Below are positions 47,176-56,042 of a stretch of DNA of 64,000 bases, piece by piece. Below the pieces are notes generated by a model. The model saw nothing but the letters and a program-made list of their open reading frames with translations, made no database searches and was not told the DNA's origin. The position numbers and the translations under genes were made by a program. Location of the stretch: NCBI GenBank assembly GCA_024742485.1, contig JANSYK010000004.1, positions 124,001 to 188,000 on the forward strand. The letters run 5' to 3'. How positions within the stretch are numbered: the first letter of the stretch is position 1; every line of letters begins with the position of its first letter. Origin of the DNA: Alphaproteobacteria bacterium. Lineage in GTDB: Bacteria > Pseudomonadota > Alphaproteobacteria > Rhizobiales > Rhizobiaceae.

Positions 47176-48417
47176 TTATGTCACGGCACCGCGTGCCTTG
47201 AATTGCGGCTGATCCCATTCGCCTGTTCGCAGGATGTCGGCGAGGTGCTCAACAGCATCAAAGACATCGACATGACGCACATAGAGCGGTGCAAAGCCAA
47301 AGCGCAGAATGTCGGGCGCACGGAAGTCGCCAACCACATCCCGAGCGATCAGCGCCTGCATGATCGCGAAGGCCTCCGCATGGGCGAAGCAGACCTGACT
47401 GCCGCGCCGCTCGGTTTGCCGCGGACTGACGAGTTGAAGATCAAATCCGGCGCACCGTTCCTCGACCAGCTCGATGAACAAGTCGCACAGGGCCCGGGAT
47501 TTGTTCCGGACATCGGACAACGAAACATCGGACCAGATATCAAGGGACGCTTCGAGAGCGACCATGGAGATCACGGGCGGCGTGCCCGTCAGGAAGCGAT
47601 GAATGGTCGGAGCGGCCTCAAAACTCGGCGCCATTGCAAACGGGTCCGCATGACCGAACCAGCCCGATAGCGGTTGCATGACGCTGTTTTGAAAGCGCGG
47701 CGCCACATACAAAAACGCTGGCGCGCCGGGTCCGCCATTGAGATATTTATAGCCGCATCCGACGGCAAAATCTGCGTCGGCACCGGCAAGATCGACCGGC
47801 AGGGCGCCGGCGGAATGAGCGAGATCCCAGACAGCCAACCCGCCGCTCTCATGGGTTCTGCGGGTGATGGCCTTCATGTCATGCATCCACCCTGTGCGGT
47901 AATTGACCTCGGTGAGCATGACGACGGCAACATCCTCGTCGATTGCGTTTTCGATCTCATCCGGTCCGTCGACCAGCCGCAGGCTATGATCGCGCCCGGC
48001 AAACCGCGCCAGTCCCTCGACCATGTAGAGATCGGTCGGAAAATTGCTGCGCTCCGATACAATCACCCTGCGGTCGGGGCGTAATGACAGGGCCGCGGCG
48101 AGAACCTTGAAGAGATTCACAGACGTTGAATCGGTCACGAGCACATCACCGGGGCCGGCGCCGATCAGCGGTGCAATCTTCTCGCCGAGCCGCTGTGGCA
48201 GCGTATACCAGCCGGCCTTGTTCCACGAAGCGATGAGATCGCGGCCCCATTCTTCCTCCAGGCATTGTCGAACCCGTTCTTCGACCCCGACCTGCAGGGG
48301 TCCGAGAGAATTGCCATCCAGATAGATGAGACCATCGCGCAGCCGAAACCGTTCACGAAATCCGGCAAGGCTGTCCTTGCGATCCATCTCCTGTGCAGCT
48401 TCGCGGTCGAGAGCCAT
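47176..48417 (-). CDS. kynU: kynureninase
   Basis: The 413-residue PLP enzyme splits L-kynurenine to anthranilate and alanine. Family features are IYLDGNSLGPL, the VTDSTSVNLFKVL segment, TEVNYRTGWMHDM, VWDLAHSAGALPVDL and GCGYKYLNGGPGAPAFLYV with the cofactor lysine. Tryptophan 2,3-dioxygenase and formamidase genes are not in the window. The divergent gap to dxr is AT-rich around 48448-48475. No regulator is adjacent. Confidence 0.93.
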   Translation of the reverse strand: MALDREAAQEMDRKDSLAGFRERFRLRDGLIYLDGNSLGPLQVGVEERVRQCLEEEWGRDLIASWNKAGWYTLPQRLGEKIAPLIGAGPGDVLVTDSTSVNLFKVLAAALSLRPDRRVIVSERSNFPTDLYMVEGLARFAGRDHSLRLVDGPDEIENAIDEDVAVVMLTEVNYRTGWMHDMKAITRRTHESGGLAVWDLAHSAGALPVDLAGADADFAVGCGYKYLNGGPGAPAFLYVAPRFQNSVMQPLSGWFGHADPFAMAPSFEAAPTIHRFLTGTPPVISMVALEASLDIWSDVSLSDVRNKSRALCDLFIELVEERCAGFDLQLVSPRQTERRGSQVCFAHAEAFAIMQALIARDVVGDFRAPDILRFGFAPLYVRHVDVFDAVEHLADILRTGEWDQPQFKARGAVT

Positions 48418-48596
48418 GGCAGTGCCTTTCCAGTATGCGGCGTAAACTATTTTATATTTAAAGTATTATCAATCGAATTGACAATGCGAAATCATTTCAT
48501 TCCGGTTTGAGGCGTCTGTAATTGGGACCAAGGTGCTTGCAAAACACTCCGAAACATTGACGCGGGGCCCGGCATCTGGTTTTTCAAGGCCGGGAA

Positions 48597-49799
48597 ATGT
48601 CGATCGGCACTCATGTGAACATAAACACCGCGCCTCGCAGCATCAGCATATTCGGATCAACCGGCTCGATCGGATGCAACACGCTTGACGTGATTGACCA
48701 TCTTGGCGGTCGGGACGCCTTTTCCATCGCTGCCATCAGCGGCCGCGGCAATATTGACCTGCTGGCAAAACAGGCACGTGACTGCGAGGCAGCGCTGGCT
48801 GTCACCGCTGACGATTCGCGCTATCGCGATCTCAAGGACGCCCTGTCCGGCAGCGGCATCGAGGCAGCGGCAGGGCCATCGGCGCTGGTAGAGGCTGCCG
48901 AACGCGATGTCGACTGCGTCATGGCCGGCATTGTCGGCATGGCCGGCCTCGCCCCGACACTGGCTGCAGCGCGGCGCGGCGCCGACATCGCACTCGCCAA
49001 CAAGGAGTGCCTGGTTTCAGCCGGCAGTCTGTTCCATCGGGAAATGGACACCGGCGGCGGACGGCTGCTACCGGTCGACAGTGAACACAATGCCATCCAG
49101 CAAGTGTTTGATTCCAATCAGCGTGACAGTGTCGAACGCATCATCCTGACTGCGTCCGGCGGCCCGTTTCGTGGGCTCAGCCTGGACGAAATGCGGCAGG
49201 TGACCCCCGCCCGGGCGGCGGCCCACCCCAATTGGGACATGGGCCTGAAGATTTCCATCGACAGCGCTTCCATGTTCAACAAGGCGCTGGAGATGATCGA
49301 GGCGATGCATCTCTTTGCCCTTCGCCCCGAACAGATCGAGGTCATCATTCATCCGCAGTCGATCATCCATTCGATGGTGGGCTACAGCGACGGCTCGGTG
49401 CTGGCCCAGTTGGGAACACCGGATATGCGGACCGCCATTGGCTACGCGCTGACCTATCCGCGCCGACCTCATCTGCCGGTGGAAAGACTGAATTTCGCTG
49501 AGCTCGCACGGCTTGATTTCGAAGCGCCGGACGAGACCCGGTTCCCGCCCTTGCGACTCGCCCGGCTGGCAATGGAAGGCGGCGGACAGCTTGGCGCTAT
49601 CCTCAACGGCGCCAAGGAGGTCGTGCTGGAGGCTTTCATCGAGGAGCGTATCGGATTTCTCGAGATGGCCGAGATTGTCGAAACGGTAATGGACAGGATG
49701 GGCCCTGGAGAAACGCCGACCGACATTCAGTCCATTTATGATGCCGACCGCGACGCCCGCAGGCATGCCGGGGAGCAGATTGCAGCCCGCGCGCGCTAG
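48597..49799 (+). CDS. dxr: 1-deoxy-D-xylulose 5-phosphate reductoisomerase
   Basis: The 400-residue product is the second enzyme of the MEP isoprenoid pathway, with NADPH motif IFGSTGSIGCNTLDVI, ANKECLVSAG, the metal-binding DSEHNAIQQ, the catalytic-loop region GLKISIDSASMFNKALE and HPQSIIHSMVGYSDGSVLAQLGTPDMRTAIGYAL. The start ATG 48597 follows GGGAA. It is a single gene here, outside the usual rseP-adjacent cluster. The TAG stop lies in a CTAG that begins a repeat fragment. Confidence 0.95.
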   Translation: MSIGTHVNINTAPRSISIFGSTGSIGCNTLDVIDHLGGRDAFSIAAISGRGNIDLLAKQARDCEAALAVTADDSRYRDLKDALSGSGIEAAAGPSALVEAAERDVDCVMAGIVGMAGLAPTLAAARRGADIALANKECLVSAGSLFHREMDTGGGRLLPVDSEHNAIQQVFDSNQRDSVERIILTASGGPFRGLSLDEMRQVTPARAAAHPNWDMGLKISIDSASMFNKALEMIEAMHLFALRPEQIEVIIHPQSIIHSMVGYSDGSVLAQLGTPDMRTAIGYALTYPRRPHLPVERLNFAELARLDFEAPDETRFPPLRLARLAMEGGGQLGAILNGAKEVVLEAFIEERIGFLEMAEIVETVMDRMGPGETPTDIQSIYDADRDARRHAGEQIAARAR

Positions 49800-49835
49800 C
49801 GCAATTCGGTGTTGCCGATCCCGTCAAATCCACCA
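49796..49835 (+). repeat. fragment of the CTAG-ended intergenic repeat (copy f)
   Basis: CTAGCGCAATTCGGTGTTGC followed by CGATCCCGTCAAATCC resembles the first 35-40 bases of copy d. The CTAG includes the dxr stop codon (49797-49799). Confidence 0.4.
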
Positions 49836-50032
49836 GCATCTGTTCACGCTGCATTCATGTTGCGGTGATAGCGTTCCTTCCGATCTTGCACCAGGGCGAC
49901 CCGAAGGCCACACCTTCCCGTAAATTGGAAGAATGCAGGCCGAAAATATGCCATGGAATAGTGCAAGCGATCGGAAATTATGTAATGTAAATTTTCCTTT
50001 CCTGCGGTGGGAAAGCAATTGGAGGCTTGGAA

Positions 50033-50296
50033 ATGAAGAAAATACTCGCGCTTTCATTCGTCGTGTTGACGATTGCCGGCTGTACACAAACCCAGCAGGG
50101 AGCGGCCGTTGGTGCGGGTGCCGGTGCTGCAATCGGAGCCATTGCCACGGGACGCCCTGAGGGCGCGCTTGTCGGTGCTGCAATCGGTGGTGTTACCGGC
50201 GCAGTGATCGGCCGTGTGGCTGAGAATTCGGACAATTGCTATTATCGCGACCGCAATGGCCGTCGCTATACGGCGCGGTGCCCGCAAAACTACTGA
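50033..50296 (+). CDS. small lipoprotein with glycine-zipper (17-kDa antigen-like)
   Basis: The 87-residue product has a lipoprotein signal (KKILALSFVVLTIAGC; cysteine 18 is the lipidation site) and a glycine-zipper stretch (GAAVGAGAGAAIGAIATGRPEGALVGAAIGG) typical of small outer-membrane-associated lipoproteins, ending in a short tail with two cysteines (NCYY, ARC). GGAGG lies 7 bases before ATG 50033. A hairpin terminator follows at 50328. Role in the envelope is unknown. Confidence 0.82.
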   Translation: MKKILALSFVVLTIAGCTQTQQGAAVGAGAGAAIGAIATGRPEGALVGAAIGGVTGAVIGRVAENSDNCYYRDRNGRRYTARCPQNY

Positions 50297-50327
50297 TTGC
50301 CGCGCCGATACGGCAATTTGTGCATTG

Positions 50328-50365
50328 AAAAGCCGCTGCCGGGAATGTCTCCCGCAGCGGCTTTT
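50328..50365 (+). terminator. Rho-independent terminator after the lipoprotein gene
   Basis: AAAAGCCGCTGC (50328-50339) pairs perfectly with GCAGCGGCTTTT (50354-50365). The stem is GC-rich, with A and T runs at its base, and starts 32 bp after the stop codon. Confidence 0.8.
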
Positions 50366-50406
50366 CCATATCACGGCCGCCGGACCGCGGCGACCACACA
50401 ATCTGA

Positions 50407-50455
50407 GTGCCGGTCGTTGGTTTTGTCGATGCAGTCAGGTTTTGCCGAATCCGCC
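50407..50455 (-). repeat. dispersed intergenic repeat, copy e (partial)
   Basis: Read on the minus strand it runs GGCGGATTCGGCAAAACCTG, ACTGCATCGACAAAAC and CAACGACCGGCAC, matching the middle of copy c. Both ends are missing. It lies just downstream of the terminator and upstream of the hpd stop codon. Confidence 0.55.
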
Positions 50456-50483
50456 AAGACCCGCATGGCTTCCTGCGCCGGCT

Positions 50484-51599
50484 TTACTCCGCTGCATCCT
50501 GTTTCAAAACGCCGCGACGGATCTGATCTTCCTCGATGGATTCGAACAAAGCGCGGAAATTGCCTTCACCGAATCCCTCGTCGCCCTTGCGCTGAATGAA
50601 CTCGAAGAAGATCGGCCCGATCACGGTTTTCGAAAAAATCTGCAGCAGAATTTTTGTCATTCCGCCATCGATGACCCCTTCACCGTCGATCAGGATGCCA
50701 TGGCGCGCCATCCGGTCAACCGGTTCTTCATGGCCGATGACCCGCTCCTGTGACTTCTCGTAATAGGCCGCGGGCGGGCCGGGCATGAAGCGCAATTCAT
50801 TGGCCGCAAGCTTGTCGGTTGCATCGTAGATTTCATCCGTACCGACGGCGATGTGCTGAATACCTTCGCCATTATATTTGCGCAGATATTCCTCTATCTG
50901 GCTCTTGTCATCGGTTGATTCGTTCAGTGGAATTCGGATTTTTCCGCACGGCGAGGTGATGGCCCGCGACACCAGACCGGTCATCTTGCCTTCGATATCG
51001 AAAAAGTGGATCTGCGTGAAGCCGAACTTTTCCCGGTAAAAGTCCCACCAGGTGTCCATATTGCCGCGAAAGACATTGTGCGTCAGATGGTCGAGATAAT
51101 AGAAACCGACACCAACCGGCCGCGGATCGCGTGCGCCGATCCAGTCGAACTCCGCATCATAGGCCGACCCTTTGGCACCATAGCGGTCGACAAAATAGAG
51201 CAGCGATCCGCCAATGCCGACAATCGCCGGAACGTCCATCACCTTGTCATCACCCTCATAGGGTGTGGCACCTTTGGAGACGGCGTGATCGAACGCGTGT
51301 TGCGCGTCGACCACCCGCCACGCCATAGACGGTGCGCAGGGGCCGTGAAGATCAATGAACCGGTCGGCAAAGGAGCCGGGTTCGGCATTGACGATGTAGT
51401 TGATGTCGCCTTGCCGCCATACGGTGATGGCTTTGCTCTTGTGCCGCGCGACGGCGGTGTAGCCCATCATGGCAAAAAGCCGTTCCAGCTTCTCCGGCTC
51501 GGGATGGGCAAACTCGACAAATTCAAATCCATCCGTTCCGGCTGGATTGTCGGCATTGATTTCGGCTGGCGGTGCATCGTGCGGAAAAGGGCCCATCAT
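50484..51599 (-). CDS. hpd: 4-hydroxyphenylpyruvate dioxygenase
   Basis: The 371-residue non-haem iron enzyme converts 4-hydroxyphenylpyruvate to homogentisate. The two VOC-type halves are visible; metal ligands are the histidine in YLDHLTHNV, the histidine in GIQHIAVGTDE and the glutamate of the FFEFIQRKGDEGFGEGNF region. The frame is open further upstream, but AAGGAG lies 4 bases before ATG 51599. It is divergent from an Lrp/AsnC gene. No homogentisate dioxygenase gene is in the window. Confidence 0.94.
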   Translation of the reverse strand: MMGPFPHDAPPAEINADNPAGTDGFEFVEFAHPEPEKLERLFAMMGYTAVARHKSKAITVWRQGDINYIVNAEPGSFADRFIDLHGPCAPSMAWRVVDAQHAFDHAVSKGATPYEGDDKVMDVPAIVGIGGSLLYFVDRYGAKGSAYDAEFDWIGARDPRPVGVGFYYLDHLTHNVFRGNMDTWWDFYREKFGFTQIHFFDIEGKMTGLVSRAITSPCGKIRIPLNESTDDKSQIEEYLRKYNGEGIQHIAVGTDEIYDATDKLAANELRFMPGPPAAYYEKSQERVIGHEEPVDRMARHGILIDGEGVIDGGMTKILLQIFSKTVIGPIFFEFIQRKGDEGFGEGNFRALFESIEEDQIRRGVLKQDAAE

Positions 51600-51724
51600 G
51601 AAACTCCTTCGGGTCATGGTTTTCTCCATTATCACGCATAACTCCTGCAAATACCTTGCATTCTCCGCAGTTCTAATCGATAATTCGCACAATCCTTGCA
51701 AAATATCGTGAGAATGCGCACAAA

Positions 51725-52186
51725 ATGCTTGATCAATTTGATCAGAGAATTCTTCAGGAACTGCAAAAGGACGCCCGGCTGACCAACAATGACCTGTCGG
51801 AACGGGTCAATCTGTCACCATCGCAATGTTCACGCCGCCGCATACAGCTCGAGGAATCCGGTTACATCCGTGGTTATTTTGCGGCGCTGGACCGCCTGAA
51901 GCTGGGATTGGGCATTATCAACATCATCACGGTGACCCTCGACACCCACAATCGCGACAATGCCAGCCGGTTCGCCAATCTGGTGAACCAGCTTCCCGAG
52001 GTTCTGGAGGCGCATGCCCTGACCGGAGAGATGGACTACATGCTCAAGGTCGTAACCTCGGACCTCAAGGCGCTTTCGGGCTTTGTCAATGACGTCTTGC
52101 TGCCGCACGATTCCGTCCGTCACGTCAAATCGGCTATTGTCCTGGACACGCTCAAGGATACCCATGCCCTGCCCCTCAACGCCTGA
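51725..52186 (+). CDS. Lrp/AsnC-family transcriptional regulator
   Basis: The 153-residue product has an N-terminal HTH (LTNNDLSERVNLSPSQCSRRRIQLEESGYIRGYFA) and a C-terminal RAM/AsnC ligand domain (HALTGEMDYMLKVVTSDLKALSGFV). It is divergent from hpd with 125 bp between them, an AT-rich stretch with repeated TTGCA/TGCAA motifs, so it probably regulates hpd in response to an aromatic amino acid or derivative (inference). The TRAP transporter genes follow downstream. Confidence 0.9.
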   Translation: MLDQFDQRILQELQKDARLTNNDLSERVNLSPSQCSRRRIQLEESGYIRGYFAALDRLKLGLGIINIITVTLDTHNRDNASRFANLVNQLPEVLEAHALTGEMDYMLKVVTSDLKALSGFVNDVLLPHDSVRHVKSAIVLDTLKDTHALPLNA

Positions 52187-52399
52187 CGGCCCTTCCATCT
52201 GCTCTTTTCTATAGACAGTTACAAAATCAACCCTTTCATAGCGCCGGCTTCGCCCTTGATCACACACATCCGGCGCAATTTTATTGCGAATGATGCAAAT
52301 AATGTGCTTTCCATAGGACTGAGCCAACCGGTCCGGAATCCATCGTGGCGTTCGGGACAAGAAAACCTAGTAACCAGATTGCTATCTCGGGAGGAAAAA

Positions 52400-53449
52400 T
52401 TGAAAAAACGCATCTTCATGAAATCATTGGCCGCCGGCGCCGTACTGGCCGTCGGAATGCTGTCGGGCGCGAGCCAGTCCCTGGCACAGGAGGTCACGCT
52501 GCGCCTTCATCAGTTCCTGCCACCGCAGGCCAATGTACCGGCCAATGTCCTGATTCCCTGGGCCGAGCAGGTTGAAAAGGCTTCCGACGGTCGCATCAAG
52601 GTCGATGTCTTCAGCGCCATGTCGCTGGGCGGTACCCCTCCGCAACTGATCGACCAGGCGCGGGACGGCGTTGTCGATATCGTCTGGACCCTGCCCGGCT
52701 ACTCACCCGGCCGCTTCCCGCGCGCCGAAGTCTTCGAACTGCCCTTCATGATGACCGATGCCGAGGCCGGATCGCGTGCCTACTGGGAACTCTTCGAATC
52801 CGACATGAAGGACACGGATTTCAAGGATCTGAAAATCCTCGGTACCTGGATGCATGGTCCGGGCATCATTCACGGCAAGGGCGACGGCGTCACCAAGCTT
52901 GAGGACATGCAGGGCAAGAAGCTGCGCGGACCGACCCGTGTCATCAACGGTCTGCTGGGCGAGATGGGCGCAACGCCTGTCGGCATGCCCGTCCCAGCCA
53001 TCCCGGAAGCACTCTCCAAAGGCGTCATTGACGGGACGGTCATTCCCTGGGAAGTCGTTCCGGCGCTGAAAGTTCAGGAACTTGTCGACACCCACACGGA
53101 ATTTTCCGGCGATCAGGCGCTCTACACGGCAGTGTTTGTGCTGGCCATGAACAAGGCCAAATATGACAGCCTGCCCGATGATCTCAAAAAGATCCTGGAT
53201 GACAATTCCGGCATGGAATTCTCGGCCTCCGCCGGTCGCACCATGCAGGAATTCGATGCCCCCGGACGCAAACTGGCGGAAGAGCGCGGCAACACCATCA
53301 TCGTGCTCGACGAAACGGAAGTTGCCCGCTGGAAGGAAGCGGCCAAGCCGGTAATCGACAACTGGATGGCCGAGATGAAGGAAAAGGGCATTGACGGCGC
53401 GGACCTTTACGAACGCGCCCAGGCGGCAATCGCCAAACACACCAAATAG
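52400..53449 (+). CDS. dctP: TRAP transporter substrate-binding protein (DctP)
   Basis: The 349-residue product has a signal peptide (KKRIFMKSLAAGAVLAVGMLSGASQSLAQ, cleavage near residue 29) and the DctP fold: EVTLRLHQFLPPQANV, the binding-pocket region KKLRGPTRVINGLLGEMGATPVGMP with the conserved arginine that pairs with a carboxylate ligand, and the VPALKVQELV helix. The start is TTG 52400, with GGGAGG 5 bases upstream. The ligand is probably an organic acid; the Lrp-hpd context hints at an aromatic or branched-chain 2-oxo acid, but this is not shown. Confidence 0.92.
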   Translation: MKKRIFMKSLAAGAVLAVGMLSGASQSLAQEVTLRLHQFLPPQANVPANVLIPWAEQVEKASDGRIKVDVFSAMSLGGTPPQLIDQARDGVVDIVWTLPGYSPGRFPRAEVFELPFMMTDAEAGSRAYWELFESDMKDTDFKDLKILGTWMHGPGIIHGKGDGVTKLEDMQGKKLRGPTRVINGLLGEMGATPVGMPVPAIPEALSKGVIDGTVIPWEVVPALKVQELVDTHTEFSGDQALYTAVFVLAMNKAKYDSLPDDLKKILDDNSGMEFSASAGRTMQEFDAPGRKLAEERGNTIIVLDETEVARWKEAAKPVIDNWMAEMKEKGIDGADLYERAQAAIAKHTK

Positions 53450-53470
53450 GGGTCGGATCCCTGGCAATGC

Positions 53471-53497
53471 GCGGCGGACGTGAACAGCGTCCGCCGC
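53471..53497 (+). other. intra-operon hairpin between dctP and dctQ
   Basis: GCGGCGGACG (53471-53480) pairs perfectly with CGTCCGCCGC (53488-53497) around a 7-base loop. There is no T-run. Such hairpins after dctP commonly protect the mRNA so that the binding protein is made in excess over the membrane subunits. Confidence 0.65.
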
Positions 53498-53571
53498 TTG
53501 AGAACATTTGGACGAGGCGCCGGAACTGACGGTGCGCCCGTCCTGGGGGCGCGGCACTTGGGGGAAGGAAC

Positions 53572-54102
53572 ATGATGGCGCAGATCGGGCGCTTCATCGA
53601 GGGGCTGGCGCGAACCATGGCTTTGGCCGGTGGTCTGGTTCTGACCATCTTGATCATCCTCACCGTTATTTCCGTGACGGGACGCGCGTTGGTTTTCGCC
53701 GGCCTGGCACCCATTCCAGGTGATTTCGAACTTGTGGAGGCGGGTACCGCATTCGCAGTTTTTGCCTTTTTGCCCTGGTGTCATCTCAATCGCGGTAACG
53801 CGGTTGTGGAAATCCTGACCATGCATTTCAACGATCATGTCAACCGCGCGATCGAAATCATCGCCAATCTGATGATGCTGGTCTTCGCCGTGCTCATCTG
53901 CTGGCGCCACTGGCTGGGCACCATCGACAAGCAGTCCTATGGTGAAACCACCTTCATCCTGCAATTTCCGATCTGGTGGGCCTATGCGGCAAGCCTGGTC
54001 GGCGCGGTTGTCTTCGTGATTGTTGCCGCCTGGTGCCTGATCCGCAGCCTCACCGAATTCAAGGCTGCGGACGGACCGACCCTGAGCGGAGAAGCGCCGT
54101 GA
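53572..54102 (+). CDS. dctQ: TRAP transporter small permease (DctQ)
   Basis: The 176-residue product has four membrane helices and the DctQ family pattern (RALVFAGLAPIPGDFELVEAGTAFAVFAFLPWCHLNRGNAVVEI). It forms the small membrane subunit of the tripartite sodium-coupled transporter with DctM. AAGGAAC lies just before ATG 53572, and its stop codon overlaps the dctM start. Confidence 0.9.
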   Translation: MMAQIGRFIEGLARTMALAGGLVLTILIILTVISVTGRALVFAGLAPIPGDFELVEAGTAFAVFAFLPWCHLNRGNAVVEILTMHFNDHVNRAIEIIANLMMLVFAVLICWRHWLGTIDKQSYGETTFILQFPIWWAYAASLVGAVVFVIVAAWCLIRSLTEFKAADGPTLSGEAP

Positions 54103-55421
54103 CGAATCTGGAAATCGGCATCTGGTCGTTCCCGGTTTTGCTGGTCCTGATCTTCCTGCGCATCCCGATCGGCTTGGCGATGCTGGCGGTCGGTGTCGGC
54201 GGCAGCTACCTGATCAATGATTCCTTCCTGATGATCTTCGGTCAGTTGAAAAATCAGACCTACGGCACCTTTTCCAGCTATTCGCTGTCCATCGTGCCGC
54301 TGTTTCTGCTGATGGGACAATTTGCACGGCTTGGCGGCATGTCGAGTGCTTTGTTCTATGCCGCCGAAACCTGGCTGGGACACCGCAAGGGCGGCGTGGC
54401 GATGGCCGCGATCGGCGCCTGTGCCGGCTTTGGCGCCATTTGCGGTTCGTCGCTGGCAACGGCGGCGACCATGGGCCAGGTCGCCTTGCCTGAGCTTCGG
54501 CGCTATGGCTTTTCCGGCCCGCTGGCCACGGGCTCGCTGGCCGCCGGCGGAACGCTCGGCATCCTTATACCGCCCTCCGTGGTGCTGGTCATCTATGCCA
54601 TCCTGACGGAACAGAACATTGCCAAGCTGTTTGTTGCGGCCGTTATTCCCGGCATTCTGGCCGCGATCGGCTATATGCTGGCCATCTCGATTTACGTGCG
54701 GATCAGACCGGGTTCGGGCGGAACCCGCGAACGCGCACCCTATCGTGAGCGCTTTCGCGCCCTGCTCGCGGTCTGGCCGGTGCTCGGCGTCTTTCTGGTT
54801 GTCGTCGGCGGCATTTATCAGGGCATCTTCACACCAACGGAAGCCGCCGCCATCGGCGCGGCCGGCACCGGCCTGATCGCCCTGGCCAATCGCGGATTGA
54901 CGATTGCGACGCTCAAATCCTCGATCCTCGACACCGCAAATTCCACCGGCATGATCTTCCTGATCATCCTGGGTGCGGCCATCTATAACGGTTTCCTGGC
55001 CCTGTCACAGCTGCCGCAGGAAGCAGCGCTCTTCGTCACGGAACAGGGCTTTTCGCCCTGGGTCGTCCTCACCGTGATCCTGCTGCTCTATCTGATTTTC
55101 GGCTGTGTGATGGATTCGCTGTCGATGATCCTGCTGACCGTGCCGATCTTCTTTCCGATCGTCATTGGCCTCGATTTCGGTCTGTCACCGGAAGAATTCG
55201 CGCTGTGGTTCGGCATTCTCGTGCTGATCGTCGTGGAGGTCGGCCTGATTACCCCTCCGGTGGGGATGAATCTCTTTGTCATCAACTCGATGGCCAAGGA
55301 CATCCCGCTATCACAAACCTATCGCGGCGTGTTCCCTTTCGTTGCGACGGATCTCATCCGCGTCGTCATACTGGCGCTGTTTCCCGTCATCACGCTGGGC
55401 ATGGTGCGCTGGCTGTATTAG
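54099..55421 (+). CDS. dctM: TRAP transporter large permease (DctM)
   Basis: The 440-residue product has about 12 membrane segments and DctM features such as FLLMGQFARLGGMSSALFYAAETWLGHRKGG, GAICGSSLATAATMGQVALPELRRYG, GGTLGILIPPSVVLVIYA and GMNLFVINSM. It is the transport channel of the tripartite system. GTG 54099 overlaps the dctQ stop codon. Only 15 bp separate it from the HD-domain gene, which is probably on the same transcript. Confidence 0.93.
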   Translation: MTNLEIGIWSFPVLLVLIFLRIPIGLAMLAVGVGGSYLINDSFLMIFGQLKNQTYGTFSSYSLSIVPLFLLMGQFARLGGMSSALFYAAETWLGHRKGGVAMAAIGACAGFGAICGSSLATAATMGQVALPELRRYGFSGPLATGSLAAGGTLGILIPPSVVLVIYAILTEQNIAKLFVAAVIPGILAAIGYMLAISIYVRIRPGSGGTRERAPYRERFRALLAVWPVLGVFLVVVGGIYQGIFTPTEAAAIGAAGTGLIALANRGLTIATLKSSILDTANSTGMIFLIILGAAIYNGFLALSQLPQEAALFVTEQGFSPWVVLTVILLLYLIFGCVMDSLSMILLTVPIFFPIVIGLDFGLSPEEFALWFGILVLIVVEVGLITPPVGMNLFVINSMAKDIPLSQTYRGVFPFVATDLIRVVILALFPVITLGMVRWLY

Positions 55422-55436
55422 ATCGTGGCTGTTTTC

Positions 55437-56015
55437 ATGAACCAGGACCGCCTTGCGCGACAGTTCGACTTCCTCATCGAAGTGGACAAGCTCAAATCCG
55501 TCCAGCGGGCCAGTTCGCTCTGCGACCGGTCCCGCCTGGAGAATTCGGCCGAGCATAGCTGGCACATCGCGCTCTACGCACTGACACTCGCCGAACACAC
55601 CAATCGGCCCATTCGCATTGACCGGGTCATCAAGATGCTGCTGATCCATGATATCGTCGAGATCGATGCCGGTGACAATCCGATTCACGGGGATCACGAT
55701 ACAGCGCAAATCGAGGCGATTGAACGGGCCGCCGCAGATCGTCTCTTCGGTCTGTTGCCAATAGACCAGGCACAGGCCTTCCGCAGTCTCTGGGACGAGT
55801 TCGAGGCGGCCGAGACCGATGACGCCATTTTCGCGAAATCCATCGACCGGGTTCAGCCGGTGGTCCACAATCTGGAGGCCGACGGGGGAACCTGGCCAGA
55901 ATTCAATGTCACGCGCGACCAGCTGGAAAGCCGTGTCGGTTTGAAAGTGCAGCGTGGTGCGCCCGCTATCTGGCAGTTCCTGACTTCACGCATCGCGGCG
56001 TATTTTGGAGGTTAG
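55437..56015 (+). CDS. HD-domain phosphohydrolase (YfbR-like)
   Basis: The product (192 residues from ATG 55437; a GTG at 55425 would add four) has the HD metal site: H of AEHSWHIAL, HD in LLIHDIVEID and a downstream D in AKSIDRVQPV. It matches the COG1896 group, whose studied member YfbR is a 5'-deoxynucleotidase. Specificity here is not known. It follows dctM closely and may be translated from the same mRNA. Confidence 0.85.
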   Translation: MNQDRLARQFDFLIEVDKLKSVQRASSLCDRSRLENSAEHSWHIALYALTLAEHTNRPIRIDRVIKMLLIHDIVEIDAGDNPIHGDHDTAQIEAIERAAADRLFGLLPIDQAQAFRSLWDEFEAAETDDAIFAKSIDRVQPVVHNLEADGGTWPEFNVTRDQLESRVGLKVQRGAPAIWQFLTSRIAAYFGG

Positions 56016-56042
56016 CGCAGAACGAACACGCCAGATCCGCAC

